Both the position numbers and the translations under genes were made by a program. Of a DNA stretch of 64,000 bases, positions 34,471-44,582 are shown piece by piece. Positions within the stretch are counted from its first letter, which is position 1; the number at the start of each line of letters is the position of its first letter. Below the pieces are notes generated by a model. That model did no database searches and had not been told where the DNA came from. It worked only from the letters and a program-made list of their open reading frames with translations. This DNA comes from Pneumocystis sp. 'macacae'. Lineage: Eukaryota; Ascomycota; Pneumocystomycetes; Pneumocystales; Pneumocystaceae. The DNA lies in the NCBI GenBank assembly GCA_018127085.1, contig CM030733.1, forward strand, positions 62,001 to 126,000, read 5' to 3'.

Positions 34471-35421
34471 TCACGAAAATGTTGTAATAATTTCGTCGTC
34501 AAGACTACTATTACATGTAATTGGCTTCGGTAATCGCTTTACAAGCAAGTTGCTTTTCTTCAGTCGATTGCCTGTATATTTCGTCTGCATCTTATTTGTT
34601 TCCATTTTCACCCGGTCTTTTGTTAATTTCTTTAAACCTAATCCCTGCTGCGCCTCGTTCCGCATTTTCTGCCCTCGTTCCTCACATCTCAGTGCTGGAA
34701 GCGCCAGTGGAGATACCTCTGCCAGTGGTTTCTCCGAAATAGTCTTCTCCCCATTTGTTTTTTTCTTTTCTTTGGGTGTAGATGTAGCTACTGGCTCTCC
34801 GTCCAGTGACAGGTGCTGAAAAGACAGATCATCCAAAATATTTGCCGGAAGATCATTGATATCAATGTGTGGATTATTTTTTGTCCCTGTACGACCATTC
34901 TGAGTTGTAATACTTGACAAATTCCGCTTTTTTCTTCCGTCTACAGAACAAGAATCTTTCTGCTGCCCATTGTATCCATTGTTTTTCTTCCGAAGCTTCG
35001 ATATAGGAATTGCCACCTTTTGAAGCTCATTATTTTCCAAACAATACTCTTTTTTTTTCCTCAAAACCCCTTTTTTCTGCAAAACCTCATTCCTAACCCC
35101 AGTTTGCCCTGTTTTTTCTCGTTCTAGTGCCCCCTGTGCCTGCACAGTCTCCTGCACACGTTTGTGCGTCTCTGTTGTCCCTGAATGTACAGTATTTGAC
35201 TTATCCGCTAGAATATGTGTTGTTGGAGCCCTACGGAGATATGTACGCCTTAGAGGCACGTCTTTTGCGTATATATGCGCATTAAAAACGCTGTTTTCAG
35301 TGTCTGTTGTCGACACACTCCCTGTTTGCAGTGTTCTGTGCGTTTGTGCTTTACAGGACGAATTGCGGCCACTGTACCACATGTCCACAAAGAAACTCGG
35401 AAAATGCCCCAAAAAATGCAC
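34471..35421 (-). CDS. hypothetical protein, 316 residues, no recognised domain
   Basis: Not recognised. A single uninterrupted frame of 316 codons, which is rare in this intron-dense window. The first ATG is at 35419-35421; a second in-frame Met (MWYSGRNSSCKAQ) 13 codons later may be the true start. The product is polar and basic, with RRTYLRRAPTTHIL near the start, Lys/Arg clusters (KKGVLRKKKEY, KLRKKNN), an acidic-hydrophobic patch INDLPANILDDLSFQHLSLD and a basic C-terminal third. No membrane segment is seen. Composition is GC-richer than most of the window. It is divergent from ard1. The long opposite-strand frames over its 5' end are taken as shadows. Whether it is translated is not certain. 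Confidence 0.55.
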   Translation of the reverse strand: MHFLGHFPSFFVDMWYSGRNSSCKAQTHRTLQTGSVSTTDTENSVFNAHIYAKDVPLRRTYLRRAPTTHILADKSNTVHSGTTETHKRVQETVQAQGALEREKTGQTGVRNEVLQKKGVLRKKKEYCLENNELQKVAIPISKLRKKNNGYNGQQKDSCSVDGRKKRNLSSITTQNGRTGTKNNPHIDINDLPANILDDLSFQHLSLDGEPVATSTPKEKKKTNGEKTISEKPLAEVSPLALPALRCEERGQKMRNEAQQGLGLKKLTKDRVKMETNKMQTKYTGNRLKKSNLLVKRLPKPITCNSSLDDEIITTFS

Positions 35422-35708
35422 TGGAAAAAGCGCTCAAAAGCACTCTGTTTTCTCTATCCGTTCCTGGAAATTCCTCCCCTGTTTTTCTCTGTTTCTGCAC
35501 TGTATTCACCCCTATCTCCACCTGCTCGTACTTTTTCCGCTGTTTCTCCCCGATTTATCGGTCCAGCATTCCCGTCTTCTTCCTCAACGACACACAGCTT
35601 CCGCTGCTCCCCCACGGTTTCCGTACATACACTCAGTCTTTCCTCGCATATATTCCGTATCGTCCTCGCATATACTTGCTGCCCGAGTGTCTACTGCTAC
35701 GTCGCCCT

Positions 35709-36618
35709 ATGAATGTACTGCTTCTCTCTCTTTTTCTCGCTAACAGTCAGATCCGTGTAGCCACCATCGATGATTTGCCGCAAATACAGCAAACAAACCT
35801 AACGAATCTTCCAGAAAACTATCAAATGAAATACTGTAAGAATCTTTAATAATATACACACTCGGGTGTATCTATTTCACGTGACCCTCGTTTACACCCC
35901 AGAAATTGTCACGTGTTTCGTCTGTTGACGGGACACGCATGTGATCGGAACAGTTGCTGATGAATATAGACATGTATCACCTGCTGACGTGGCCACAGCT
36001 GTCATATGTGGCAGTAAATGCAAAAAACAAGATTGTCGGCTATGTTCTTTCAAAAATGGAGGAGCCAGACGGCGGAGTGCCGCACGGACACATCACTTCA
36101 CTGAGTGTCCTTCGGACATACCGCCGCCTCGGACTTGCTACTGCACTGATGTACCAGAGCCGTAAGTCCGGTCACGTGATCGAAATATACTGAGTGATTA
36201 GAGAGGGCAATGGCCGAGAACTTTGGTGCAGCTTATGTGTCATTGCATGTACGGAAAACAAATCGTGCGGCACTGCAACTGTACCGAGACCACTTGGGTT
36301 TTATGTATGTATCTGCAGGGTCTATTGATACTGACGAATAGGATTACGGGTGTTGAGAAAGCATACTATGCAGATGGTGAAGATGCCTTCTCTATGAGGT
36401 ACTTAATATGCTTAGGATGCCAGATATACTGATGGCACAGATGTGACCTGCATCATTTCTCAGAGGATCAAAATCTAGATCACGTGGTCGATCACGTGAA
36501 AAGTGAAGATGAGAGATCGACATCAAAGACAGAGAATGAGAGATCCAAAGCGGCGAGACTGAATGGGGATACAGACGGTCTTCTCTTGCTTGAAAATATG
36601 AAAGATTTGCATCTATAA
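35709..36618 (+). CDS. ard1: NatA catalytic subunit, N-terminal acetyltransferase Ard1/Naa10
   Basis: Acetylates nascent protein N-termini on the ribosome together with Naa15. Six exons worked out: 35709-35714 (only ATG AAT), 35751-35835, 35970-36161, 36202-36304, 36342-36398, 36441-36618; 206 residues. Domain order: [71 protein letters not shown] with the acetyl-CoA loop [41 protein letters not shown]. The last exon continues with a polar tail ([19 protein letters not shown], then [17 protein letters not shown]). The 6-nt first exon is inferred from MNIR conservation. Intron 2 (134 nt) and intron 3 contain CACGTG sites. Confidence 0.93.
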
Positions 36619-36955
36619 CGCACTGGTGACGTAGCAATAACACAAAGGTTGGAAGCGGCCGGGAAGTATGAAAAATTTGTATGCGAGAGGTATTATGTTG
36701 AGAACTGACATCAGTGGAGACAAACAACTGGTGTCTTGAACGTAAGAGCTTTGTGTATAGTTTGTGTACAACCAACAGTTAGCATGTTCGTAAAAATAAA
36801 AGTGAGGATATATGGAAACTGCATCGAGACCTAATTCTAAGTCTCCTGCTATCTATTATCTGCATGAAATGTTGTTGTAACAACCTTAACAAAATAACAT
36901 CCAAAATACACTGAAGCTGTTGTTGCCGTGATTATCTTCACGTGAAAGTCACGTG
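35878..36955. promoter_or_regulatory. cluster of seven CACGTG palindromes
   Basis: CACGTG occurs at 35878, 35910, 36173, 36481, 36493, 36939 and 36950 (first base of each). Two are in ard1 intron 2, one in intron 3, two in the coding tail (repeated His-Val codons) and two downstream, between ard1 and wat1. CACGTG is the core of bHLH E-boxes (Cbf1/Pho4/SREBP-like). A regulatory role here is inferred only from density. Confidence 0.45.
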
Positions 36956-37012
36956 GAGATAAGAAAAGTAAAAATATTAAAAAATTGAATATAAAAGCAC
37001 TTAGTGGTTTTG
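36619..37012. other. convergent intergenic spacer ard1 / wat1
   Basis: About 395 bp between two convergent gene ends, GC-richer than average. It holds two CACGTG sites near the wat1 end and a GTTGTTGTAACAAC-like near-palindrome at about 36870. No gene is supported. Confidence 0.4.
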
Positions 37013-38171
37013 TCAAGACAAATTTCGATCATTGAGCGCAATACAGACAGCAGCCTGTAAAAGACGTTAGAAGATATAGAAAACACAAATATATACTTTA
37101 TGATGTCCATTGTATTGGCGGATAGTTTCGCCAGAACTAAGTTCCCAAAGTCGTGCGACATGATCAGAGGAAGCTGAAAGAGTCAGTAGATATAAACAAG
37201 GATGCAAGTATTGAGAAGAACCTGTGACGAGATAGGCAGAGTCAGCAGAAAAAGCACAATCCCAGACCCAGCGCTGATGACCAATGAGTTGGCGCTCAAC
37301 AGAAAAAGAACACTGTTCAGTGCGCCATATCTTAACTGTTGCATCAGCAGAGCATGTTGCAAGATGCTTTGCATCAGGAGAAAGCACAAAACGTGTTACG
37401 TAGCGTTTGTGTGCCTGAAACACTCGATCTGGTGTTTCTAGAGTCAGTTCGCCTAGACGAGCCATTTTCCAAACAAAACAATATCCCTGGAGCAAAATTT
37501 AATACGAATTGAAATAATCTAGAGCACTCAACCTCATTGTTTCCAGCCACAAGCATTGATCCATTACTGGCAATCGATAGTGTATGCACAGGGACTTCGT
37601 TTTCTGCCGTCCATGTTTGCGTACATGCATTTTCTCGCAAATCCCATAGACGAACACTACCTTGCTGGTTGCAGCTTATAAGATCGCCTTGATTTGGATG
37701 GATTACTACATCATGGACAGCTGCACCATGTTTTAAATTGCGCTGTACAGACGAAGATCGCGGATCCCACAGCTTAACAGTCCCATCCTCTCCACTTGTT
37801 ACAATCCACTTTCCATCACAATGAAATGCAACTGCCGTTACATTTGATGCATGTCCGTCCAGCGTGACAATTGGGTTTGGCGTCGTTGTTTGAATATCAT
37901 ACAAACGTACATGGTGATTTCCTGGAAAAGATATAAGAAATATGTCAAAAAACACAGAAAAACAGTGCAAAAAAATAGACAAAAAAGACGTACCTGCCGC
38001 TGCAAGAAGTCTTTTATCTGGAGAAATACACAACCGATTTACCTGAGAATCTGAATGTTGAATCGTCCGTAGACAAATACTGCTCAAAGCTTCCCAGAAT
38101 CTGATTGTCCTGTCATATCCAGATGTTACGAGCACAATACTGTGTTGATGAGACTGTGTTTGCTGTTTCAT
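37013..38171 (-). CDS. wat1: TOR complex WD-repeat subunit Lst8/Wat1
   Basis: Seven-bladed WD40 protein that stabilises the TOR kinase domain in TORC1 and TORC2. Starts MKQQTQSHQHSIVLVTSGYD, with blades visible in order: YDRTIRFWEA, NHHVRLYDIQ, WIVTSGEDGTVKLWDPRSSS, DLISCNQQGSVRLWDLRENA, GYCFVWKM, HLATCSADATVKIWRTEQCS, AYLVTGSSDHVARLWELSSG and ETIRQYNGHHK. A final intron joins GHHK to AAVCIALNDRNLS, stop TGA at 37013-37015. RYVTRFVLSPD and QRWVWDCAFSAD match the Lst8 signature between blades. About five introns. Confidence 0.95.
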
Positions 38172-39244
38172 GCTTAAATATTTTATAAATATGATTTTGA
38201 GATAGTTAAGGTGATTTATCGACGGGGACGGAGATTTGTTGAGCGTGATTAAACGTCGATCTTACGTAAAAAAGTGGGGAACGTGAATTGAAAGTGAGTT
38301 AAAGCAGAAATAAAATAAGAAACGCTTTAAGATTATCTAGTAAGGGAAGTAAAGAAGTCAGTGTTTTTAAAGAAAAAAACGGATGAAAATAGGTAAAATT
38401 TCGAGGCAAAAATATAAACACAAGTTTATATAGAATTAAGGATAAAAAAGTGAGAAAAAGTAGGTCTTTTCTAGAGAGCGTAGAATAGTGATTATTTTGG
38501 AGTCATTGGGAATATCGTTTGAAAAAATTATATTAAATTTGGATAAAAACAGCATATTTTTATTTGGATTCATATAGTTTGTTTTTTTTTTTAAAAATGA
38601 GCTCTTGAAACGTGTTGGAGCTGTCTATTTTGATTTTTATTGAGTATTAAGGCGTTTTGAATTATGAGGAATCCTACTTTAACAGGGAAAAAATCATTGG
38701 AGATGTTTTTATGCAAAGAAACATCAAAGGAAAGTATATGATAATTAATTTAAAAGCCGTGAAATAGCAGTGATGATCATGGGTAAAAGGTTTGATTTTC
38801 GAGCTTGCGAGGTTCTTGTTACTAGTCTTTTACTTTTTCAATGTTTAAGTAATATTACATATGGCATATAAACAATGCCAAAATAGCATCTAGATGCTGT
38901 ACAAGTAATATTTCGACAGTGTTTAAATATGAAAAAAAGCAAATTATTGGTTCTTTTCATTTAAGCACTAATATTTGCTTATTAGATGCAAACATCAATC
39001 TCGTCAGGTTATACATCCTTAATGGCTCTATAGTTACTTGTTTTGAGAAAATGCCGTTTACTGGAGTTTGTAAATATTAGAAAAATTTTCAAATCTACAA
39101 GGCTATGGCAGACATTATAAGGGCGAAAAGACAAGAACCCCTGGATTCGAAATAAAAGATAGAATAAATAAACTGAAAAGACCTGAGCATATTTTATAAT
39201 AATTCGGCTTAATAATTTTAAGATAATATATTAATTTTTCTTTA
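38172..39244. other. promoter region and unresolved 5' exons of PHD-finger gene
   Basis: About 1.07 kb. The first exon(s) of the downstream PHD gene must lie here, since its PHD exon has no usable ATG. Candidates: ATG 38664 (MRNPTLTGKKSLEMFLC, followed by a GTATAT donor), a 22-nt piece at 38986-39007 reading CKHQSRQ in one frame, and ATG 39051 (MPFTG, joined in phase 0 at 39066/39245). I cannot choose between them. Confidence 0.4.
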
Positions 39245-40968
39245 GGAAATAGATGCTCTAAATTTAGAGATAAAAGGTTGCAAAAATTGTAATCCAGAAA
39301 AAAATACTTTTCAATCTCATCAAAAAAGGCGTAAACAGCATTTATTTAGTAATATATCTCATATAAAAAGAGAAAAGGTTGAATTATTTTATCAAAATCA
39401 GTCTCCATATCACTCTTATCTTTTACCAAAAGAATTCAAGTATTCTGAGACAACACTTGAAAATATAATTAACCCTAAAACTTACTGCAAGATATGTCAT
39501 AAAGAATACGATGTTTCTTTAGATAATATCTTTTTGTGTTTTAATTGCAAATCCTATTATCATCAATCATGTCATGATGATTTAACTCTAAGTATTTCAG
39601 AAAAAAAAGATGTACAATGGAATTGTTTCGAGTGTAGAGTCAAGGAATCTATCAAAAAAGGTATTCTTAAATAAAAGTCCTTGTAATGAAAATATCTTAT
39701 CATAGCCAGATAAAGATGCACAATTTGTTTTGGAAAAACAAACAGTTCATGATTTTTCTGATCATTCTGATCAATTTGATACTATTGAGCTTATAAGTAT
39801 TACTGAACCTATAAAAGATACTCCACAGTTTACTAAAAATGGCTTAAACATAGAAGAAATAGAAAAAATAGAGTTTGATTCGAAAACAAATAAGTCTTTT
39901 GATAATATTTCAAAGTTGGTAATAAATAATAGTATAAAAAATACTAGTGATTTTGATTGTCATCTTAAAAATATAAGTTCAAATATCGATTTAATTAAAA
40001 CAGTTACAGAAAACACTTTTAATAATGATCATGTAGAAAGCACGTTACATTATAATATTTTGGCTATAAATGAAAATGATGCAATTGAATATGATACAGG
40101 AAGTGTCTCTGAAGCTCAGTCTAACGTTGAATTACTTCATGAATTATCACCAGATAATACGTGTAATAATTCTGTCGATATGCAGAATGATAACAGTGAC
40201 TGTATAGAAGTGGAAGATGTCACTTATGAATTACAATTAGCAACACAAAAAAAAATACCTTCAACATTTAGAAAACGCGGAAGGCCAAGAAAGACTAATG
40301 TAAATAAAAAACCTGTTGAAAAAAAAATACCTAGACTTAAAAAGAAAATATCTAATACTACAAAAATTCATCATGTTTTGAAACCTCTTCGTAAGAAAAA
40401 AAGATTTTCAAAAAAGCAATCATATACGCATTCATTTAAATCTTTTAAAGAAAATATTAATTACTGTTCAAATATTTTACAAGAAAAACAAGTGAATGTT
40501 ATTAAAGAAATCGAGGTATTAGAACCTTGTGATAAATATAAAGGATCTTCACGAAAAAAAACGTATCGGCAAGATGCAAATAATTGTTGTCTAAATAATT
40601 TAGCTCAAGAACAAAAGTTTTCTCATTTATTTAAGCCTGCACCAAAATTACCAGTAGAAACTAGGGATGGACAGAGGCTAAGTAGAAAATATCGCAAAAA
40701 ATATAATATATGTGATTTAAGATACGTACATGTTCATCGCCAAAGTACAAAAATTACATTACCGTTATACAACATAAATGAAAATCAAAATAAAAATGAC
40801 ATCCCATTTGATATTTTAAGCTTGGTTCCTCGAGAAGTAATTCCGGTAATTACAAGTAATAGTCAACTTGGCTTTCGAGAAGCTATTATTGATAAAAGAT
40901 TGATGAGATATAAAAGAGGAGTACCAATCTTTCGTGTTGGACGCAAAATACCTGGAGAGTTAAGTTGA
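39245..40968 (+). CDS. PHD-finger and AT-hook protein, 5' end unresolved
   Basis: Two exons are clear: 39245-39660 and 39710-40968. The first holds a PHD zinc finger: CKICHKEYDVSLDNIFLCFN, then CKSYYHQSCHDD and WNCFECR, a C4HC3 spacing typical of histone-tail readers. A Cys-rich stretch IKGCKNCNPEKN precedes it. The second exon is long, Asn/Ser/Asp-rich, with an AT-hook (FRKRGRPRKTNVNKK) followed by Lys clusters, suggesting DNA contact. It ends RYKRGVPIFRVGRKIPGELS. The 49-nt intron uses CCAG at 39706-39709; the nearer TAG would put a stop in frame. Likely a chromatin-associated subunit; I cannot name the complex. Confidence 0.78.
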
Positions 40969-41085
40969 CTTTAGATTTTAAAAGTAATGTAGTTTTTATT
41001 AAAAAATGGGATAGTTATAAAATAATAAAGACAATGTAAACGAGACATATCTTGTTATCAAATACATGTTTGATACTATGAATGA

Positions 41086-41575
41086 CTAAACACGATGGTC
41101 CATGTTTTCATCTAACCCTAATAAAACACCCGCCTTATGAAGAAGTTCTTCGAGTTCTCCACTATAACGTGTAAATAAATATATCCTTAGGCTCAAGCTA
41201 TATACCTTTTATACATTTCAAGTAAAATATCACAACCTCCAATGAATTCATTCTACATATATATCAGAAAGAATAAAAATATTTTTTTAATAAGTCACAT
41301 TAACATAAAGTTGCGGAATAGTTCTAAATCTAACATCAACAAGAAAAATTAAAAAAGAAATGTACATACGGCCAATTACTATATTCTTTGATTCCTTGTC
41401 TTACACGATCATCGTCTAAAACATTAAATGTTGAAAATTTCGCTGGATCAATGGCATATAGATTTAAAATATGAATTGCTGCACGTGAAAATCCACAGAG
41501 TGGTTCAGTAGGCGTTCCTTTCATGAAAAGAAGAACAGGTGATACTGGAAACTCGTTAAAAATGCAAAAAATCAT
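41086..41575 (-). CDS. grx5: mitochondrial-type monothiol glutaredoxin (Grx5)
   Basis: CGFS glutaredoxin that passes Fe-S clusters in the mitochondrial matrix. Conserved: SPVLLFMKGTPTEPLCGFSR (active site CGFS), then AAIHILNLYAIDPAKFSTFN, VRQGIKEYSNWP, TIPQLYVN, NEFIGGCDILLEMYK and the last exon with SGELEELLHKAGVLLGLDEN. Introns are short with canonical ends. The annotated start (ATG 41573-41575, MIFCIFNEFPVSPVLLF) gives a short N-terminus. An upstream ATG at 41722-41724 begins a basic, presequence-like stretch (MKFIPNFFTRTTFRLKKTAL), and a helix-like TETIIRNLLKSK lies between. I could not join these with canonical splice sites in frame, so the mature core is firm and the N-terminus open. 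Confidence 0.88.
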
Positions 41576-41762
41576 TAAACCTTGCTTTTTAAAAGATTTC
41601 GAATAATTGTCTCTGTTTCATGGCAAATTCTTCTGAAAAAAAAAGGAGAACATACAGGTTTAGCTAAAGCAGTTTTTTTTAATCGGAAAGTTGTTCTTGT
41701 GAAGAAATTTGGTATAAATTTCATTAATTTTTATTTGTTTGATTTTTTTATACTTTTTTAGT

Positions 41763-41777
41763 GTTGCCATTAGCAAC
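41763..41777. promoter_or_regulatory. X-box-like inverted repeat (RFX-type site)
   Basis: GTTGCCATTAGCAAC is a perfect inverted repeat (GTTGC and GCAAC arms) in the divergent promoter of grx5 and the NMN adenylyltransferase gene. It fits the X-box consensus GTNRCC-N(0-3)-RGYAAC of RFX factors (S. pombe Sak1, S. cerevisiae Rfx1). A further half-site AGCAAC follows at about 41789-41794. Confidence 0.5.
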
Positions 41778-41952
41778 AGATGCTTCCTAGCAACAAGTTA
41801 TTAAAGAAGCGGAGAAAAGATAAATTAGAAATGTTAATAATAATTTTTTGGAAAAATTATTTATATTTCTAATTTCATTAGGCATTTTATTGTATAGTTT
41901 TGTGTATATTTTCTTTTTAAAAAAAAAAAATTGATAAAAAACACACAATTGC

Positions 41953-42985
41953 ATGGAAAAACAACATTTTCAAGATAGAGATACAATTGACATTTTAAAT
42001 AAAAAAAATAGCATATATTGTTCATCTAGAGATAAGTACATATTTTGTGACGAAAAATTAAATCATGTAATACAAGGTTTTTTCTTTTTTTGTGTTTTAT
42101 AGGCATTTCTGAAATATTAGATGATACAAAAATACCACTTGTTTTAGTTGCTTGCGGGTCTTTTTCACCAATTACATATCTTCATTTACGTATGTTTGAG
42201 ATTGCTGCAGATTTTGTTCGTAAAAAGACTGATATGGAGGTCCTTGGCGGCTATTATTCTCCGTAAGAACCATGGATATATTGATTTTATATTAATTTTC
42301 TTTTTAGAGTAGCAGATGGATATAAAAAAGTTGGCTTAATTTCTTCTCATCATCGTGTAAAAATGTGTGATCTTGCATGCAAAAAAACGAGTACATGGTT
42401 GATGGTTGATCCTTGGGAAGCCTTACAAGAACAACATACTCGTACTTCTGTGGTTTTAGATCATTTTAATTATGAAATAAATGAATTAAGAGGAGGCGTA
42501 TTGACAAAAAAAGGTGAGAAGAAGAAAGTAAAGATTATGTTATTAGTAGGAAGTGACATGCTTCAAAATATGGTAACACTTTCTGTATGGGAAGAAGAAG
42601 ATGTAAGAAATAAATAAAATTATATATTAAATACCTAATTATACAGCTACATCACATTTTTGGGCATTATGGATGTTTTGTTATTGAACGAATGGGGTTT
42701 GATATGTCAAATGTAATACAATATATAATTTTTTTATAAACTTTGCTTATAAAATAAGGAAATTAATACACATTCCATCCTTTCTATGTACAAAAATAAT
42801 ATTATTCTTGCTAAGCAATGGATTTATAATGATATGAGTTCAACAAAAATAAGGTAAATATATTTTTTATATATATTATTTTAAAATCTTTGAGATTTTG
42901 TATTCAAAATGGTTTAAGCATTAAATATTTATTGCCGGATTCTGTTTTTGAGTATATACACAAAAACAGGCTTTACTTAACGTGA
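41953..42985 (+). CDS. nicotinamide mononucleotide adenylyltransferase
   Basis: Makes NAD+ from NMN and ATP. Start ATG 41953-41955 (MEKQHFQDRDTIDIL). After the first intron: IPLVLVACGSFSPITYLHLR (the nucleotidyltransferase GxFxP...H motif), MEVLGGYYSPVADGYKKVGL, ISSHHRVKMCDLACKKTSTW, LMVDPWEALQEQHTRTSVVL, VKIMLLVGSDMLQNM. Later exons give LHHIFGHYGCFVIERMGFDM, a run including NNIILAKQWIYNDM, the SSTKIR triphosphate-binding motif and the end IKYLLPDSVFEYIHKNRLYL. These match eukaryotic NMNAT throughout. About six exons with short introns. It shares a divergent promoter with grx5 that carries the X-box-like site. Confidence 0.94.
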
Positions 42986-43449
42986 AATCTCATTACGTGT
43001 TTTTTTTATTATTTGTGAACTAGATTTCGGATATTTCAATAAAACAGATATTTGTTATAAATACATATAAGTGCACCTACACGTATTTCTTCTGGTTGAG
43101 ATATAAATATGATATTTTTACTTAGTGCATGTTATATTTATCTTAGACATAATGCACAGGTTTCATTCAACATGTATAATGTCAGGTCGTATTCATCATA
43201 TATTTGTTCATGAAACTGCCGCTCTTCTGATTTCAAAATTGATAAAGGTCTTCTTCTCCTATATATGAATAGTGAGATCTCTATTTTGATGTGGATCCTA
43301 TTGTTTATAGGTTACCTTTTAACATATAATTTTTTTGATTGATGAAGACGACACAAATTTTTCAATATACTATATTCTATGCCTTTTCTTTCACCTGCTT
43401 TTATTAAGAATTCTAACGTATTCTTAACTAAAAATATTTATCAAATTTT
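42986..43449. other. convergent intergenic spacer
   Basis: About 465 bp between the NMN adenylyltransferase end and the small LYR-type gene. No supported feature. Confidence 0.4.
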
Positions 43450-43668
43450 TTATATATTTTTTTCAAAACTACTTCTTTGTGCAGATGGAGGTGATGCTTG
43501 AAAAGCTGCTCGGATTTTATCTCGAATAGCGTACTTCGCTGGAACAGCATGGCGAACTGCTTGGTGCCCAATTCGCCAGAACTGGCGATATAATGCGCGT
43601 AGTTCAGTTGAATTCATTTTAAAACTAAAGTGATTATCAGCTCGGCGATCGTCAATTAAAATTTGCAT
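43450..43668 (-). CDS. small LYR-type mitochondrial protein (DUF1763-like)
   Basis: A short protein with the core STELRALYRQFWRIGHQAVR and HAVPAKYAIRDKIRAAFQ. The LYR tripeptide followed by a Phe, the PAKY..RDK.R.AF pattern and the small basic build match fungal LYR/DUF1763 proteins, related to the short mitoribosome-assembly LYR family. The first ATG (43666-43668) gives 72 residues. A Met 17 codons later (MNSTELRALY, 43615-43617) gives 55 and puts the LYR motif near the N-terminus, as is usual; I favour the second start but list the longer form. No intron is seen. Function beyond the family is not known from sequence. Confidence 0.7.
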   Translation of the reverse strand: MQILIDDRRADNHFSFKMNSTELRALYRQFWRIGHQAVRHAVPAKYAIRDKIRAAFQASPPSAQRSSFEKNI

Positions 43669-44097
43669 ATATTATTTTTATAAAAAAAAAGTAAAACAAT
43701 TATAACAGTTATCTTCAAAATACTTTTTGGTTAGAAAGTATTTTTAAAAAACAAAGATTAGTTATTATGTCCGAATTTATCAAAATATTATATATGAACA
43801 TAGAAAAGAATATTTAATGTATTATTATACAGTTCTTTTTGAAGTAATAATTTTGCTAAAAAATACTTTAAAAATTAAAACAAATGGGAAACTAATTATG
43901 TTGATAAAAAGGTAAATTAAATGATGATATGTAACAAAAACTGCAATTTTTCCAGCACGGTGCGTTAAATATAATAAACTCTATAACATTAGTAAAGTAT
44001 TTGGTTTTCGTCCACAATTAATATTTGTCTTCATAAATAAAATAACAAAGTTTTTCTTATAAACATATATTCTTATACCTCTGCATCTTGACCTAAT
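43669..44097. other. tandem intergenic spacer
   Basis: About 430 bp between the eIF1A-like gene and the LYR-type gene. AT-rich, no supported feature. Confidence 0.4.
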
Positions 44098-44582
44098 TCA
44101 GATATCACTGTCACTGCTTTCTACATAAATTTGCCGTTGATTTGGATTTTCTATCAAATTGTCATCAAGTGTTGTTTCAAATGCTGTAGTAACATTAGAT
44201 ATTGTGTCTACATCTTTGAATATATCAGGCCTAAAAAAGAATAAATGTTGCTTTTTCATAAGAAATTAGATACTCACCAGTATTTTTTTTTTCTCCATGC
44301 TTTTTCATTCTGAATAACAATAGATATTTCTGCTTGTATTTTACATTCTTTTTTATCAAACGTTTGTGTATTAAGAACGACAAACCCTCCACGTCTAACC
44401 CATATTTTACAACGAAAACGTGGGGGAAGTTCTGCTAAAAGAGTTTCACCGTTGGCTGTTTTGCATAGATATAAATCATGATCTTTTATTTCCACCACAC
44501 ATGCTATTTTTTGACTGTCAGATAATTCATCTGGAGGATTAATAGTTATTTGGCCTAATTTCTGTATTTTTTTTTTTAACAT
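44098..44582 (-). CDS. eIF1A-like S1-domain protein (EIF1AD family)
   Basis: Two exons, 44278-44582 and 44098-44230, give 145 residues. The OB/S1-IF1 fold is clear: KIACVVEIKDHDLYLCKTAN, then GETLLAELPPRFRCKIWVRR, GGFVVLNTQTFDKKECKIQA, EISIVIQ. The P..FR..IWVRRGGFV motif distinguishes EIF1AD from cytosolic eIF1A. The C-terminus is acidic (YVESSDSDI), as in the family. EIF1AD is linked to nuclear/40S functions; the exact role in fungi is unclear. The intron is canonical (GTGAGT/TTAG), joining W to PDIFKDVD. Confidence 0.9.

Noticed and set aside
35162..35849. Long plus-strand frames (about 145-193 codons) over the 5' end of the orphan gene
   Set aside because: They are Cys/Phe/Pro/Ser-rich without motif structure and overlap ard1 exons in the wrong frame; they look like shadows caused by locally higher GC.
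38768..38860. Possible box C/D snoRNA (GTGATGA box C-like sequence)
   Set aside because: No CTGA box D or terminal stem at a sensible distance was found.
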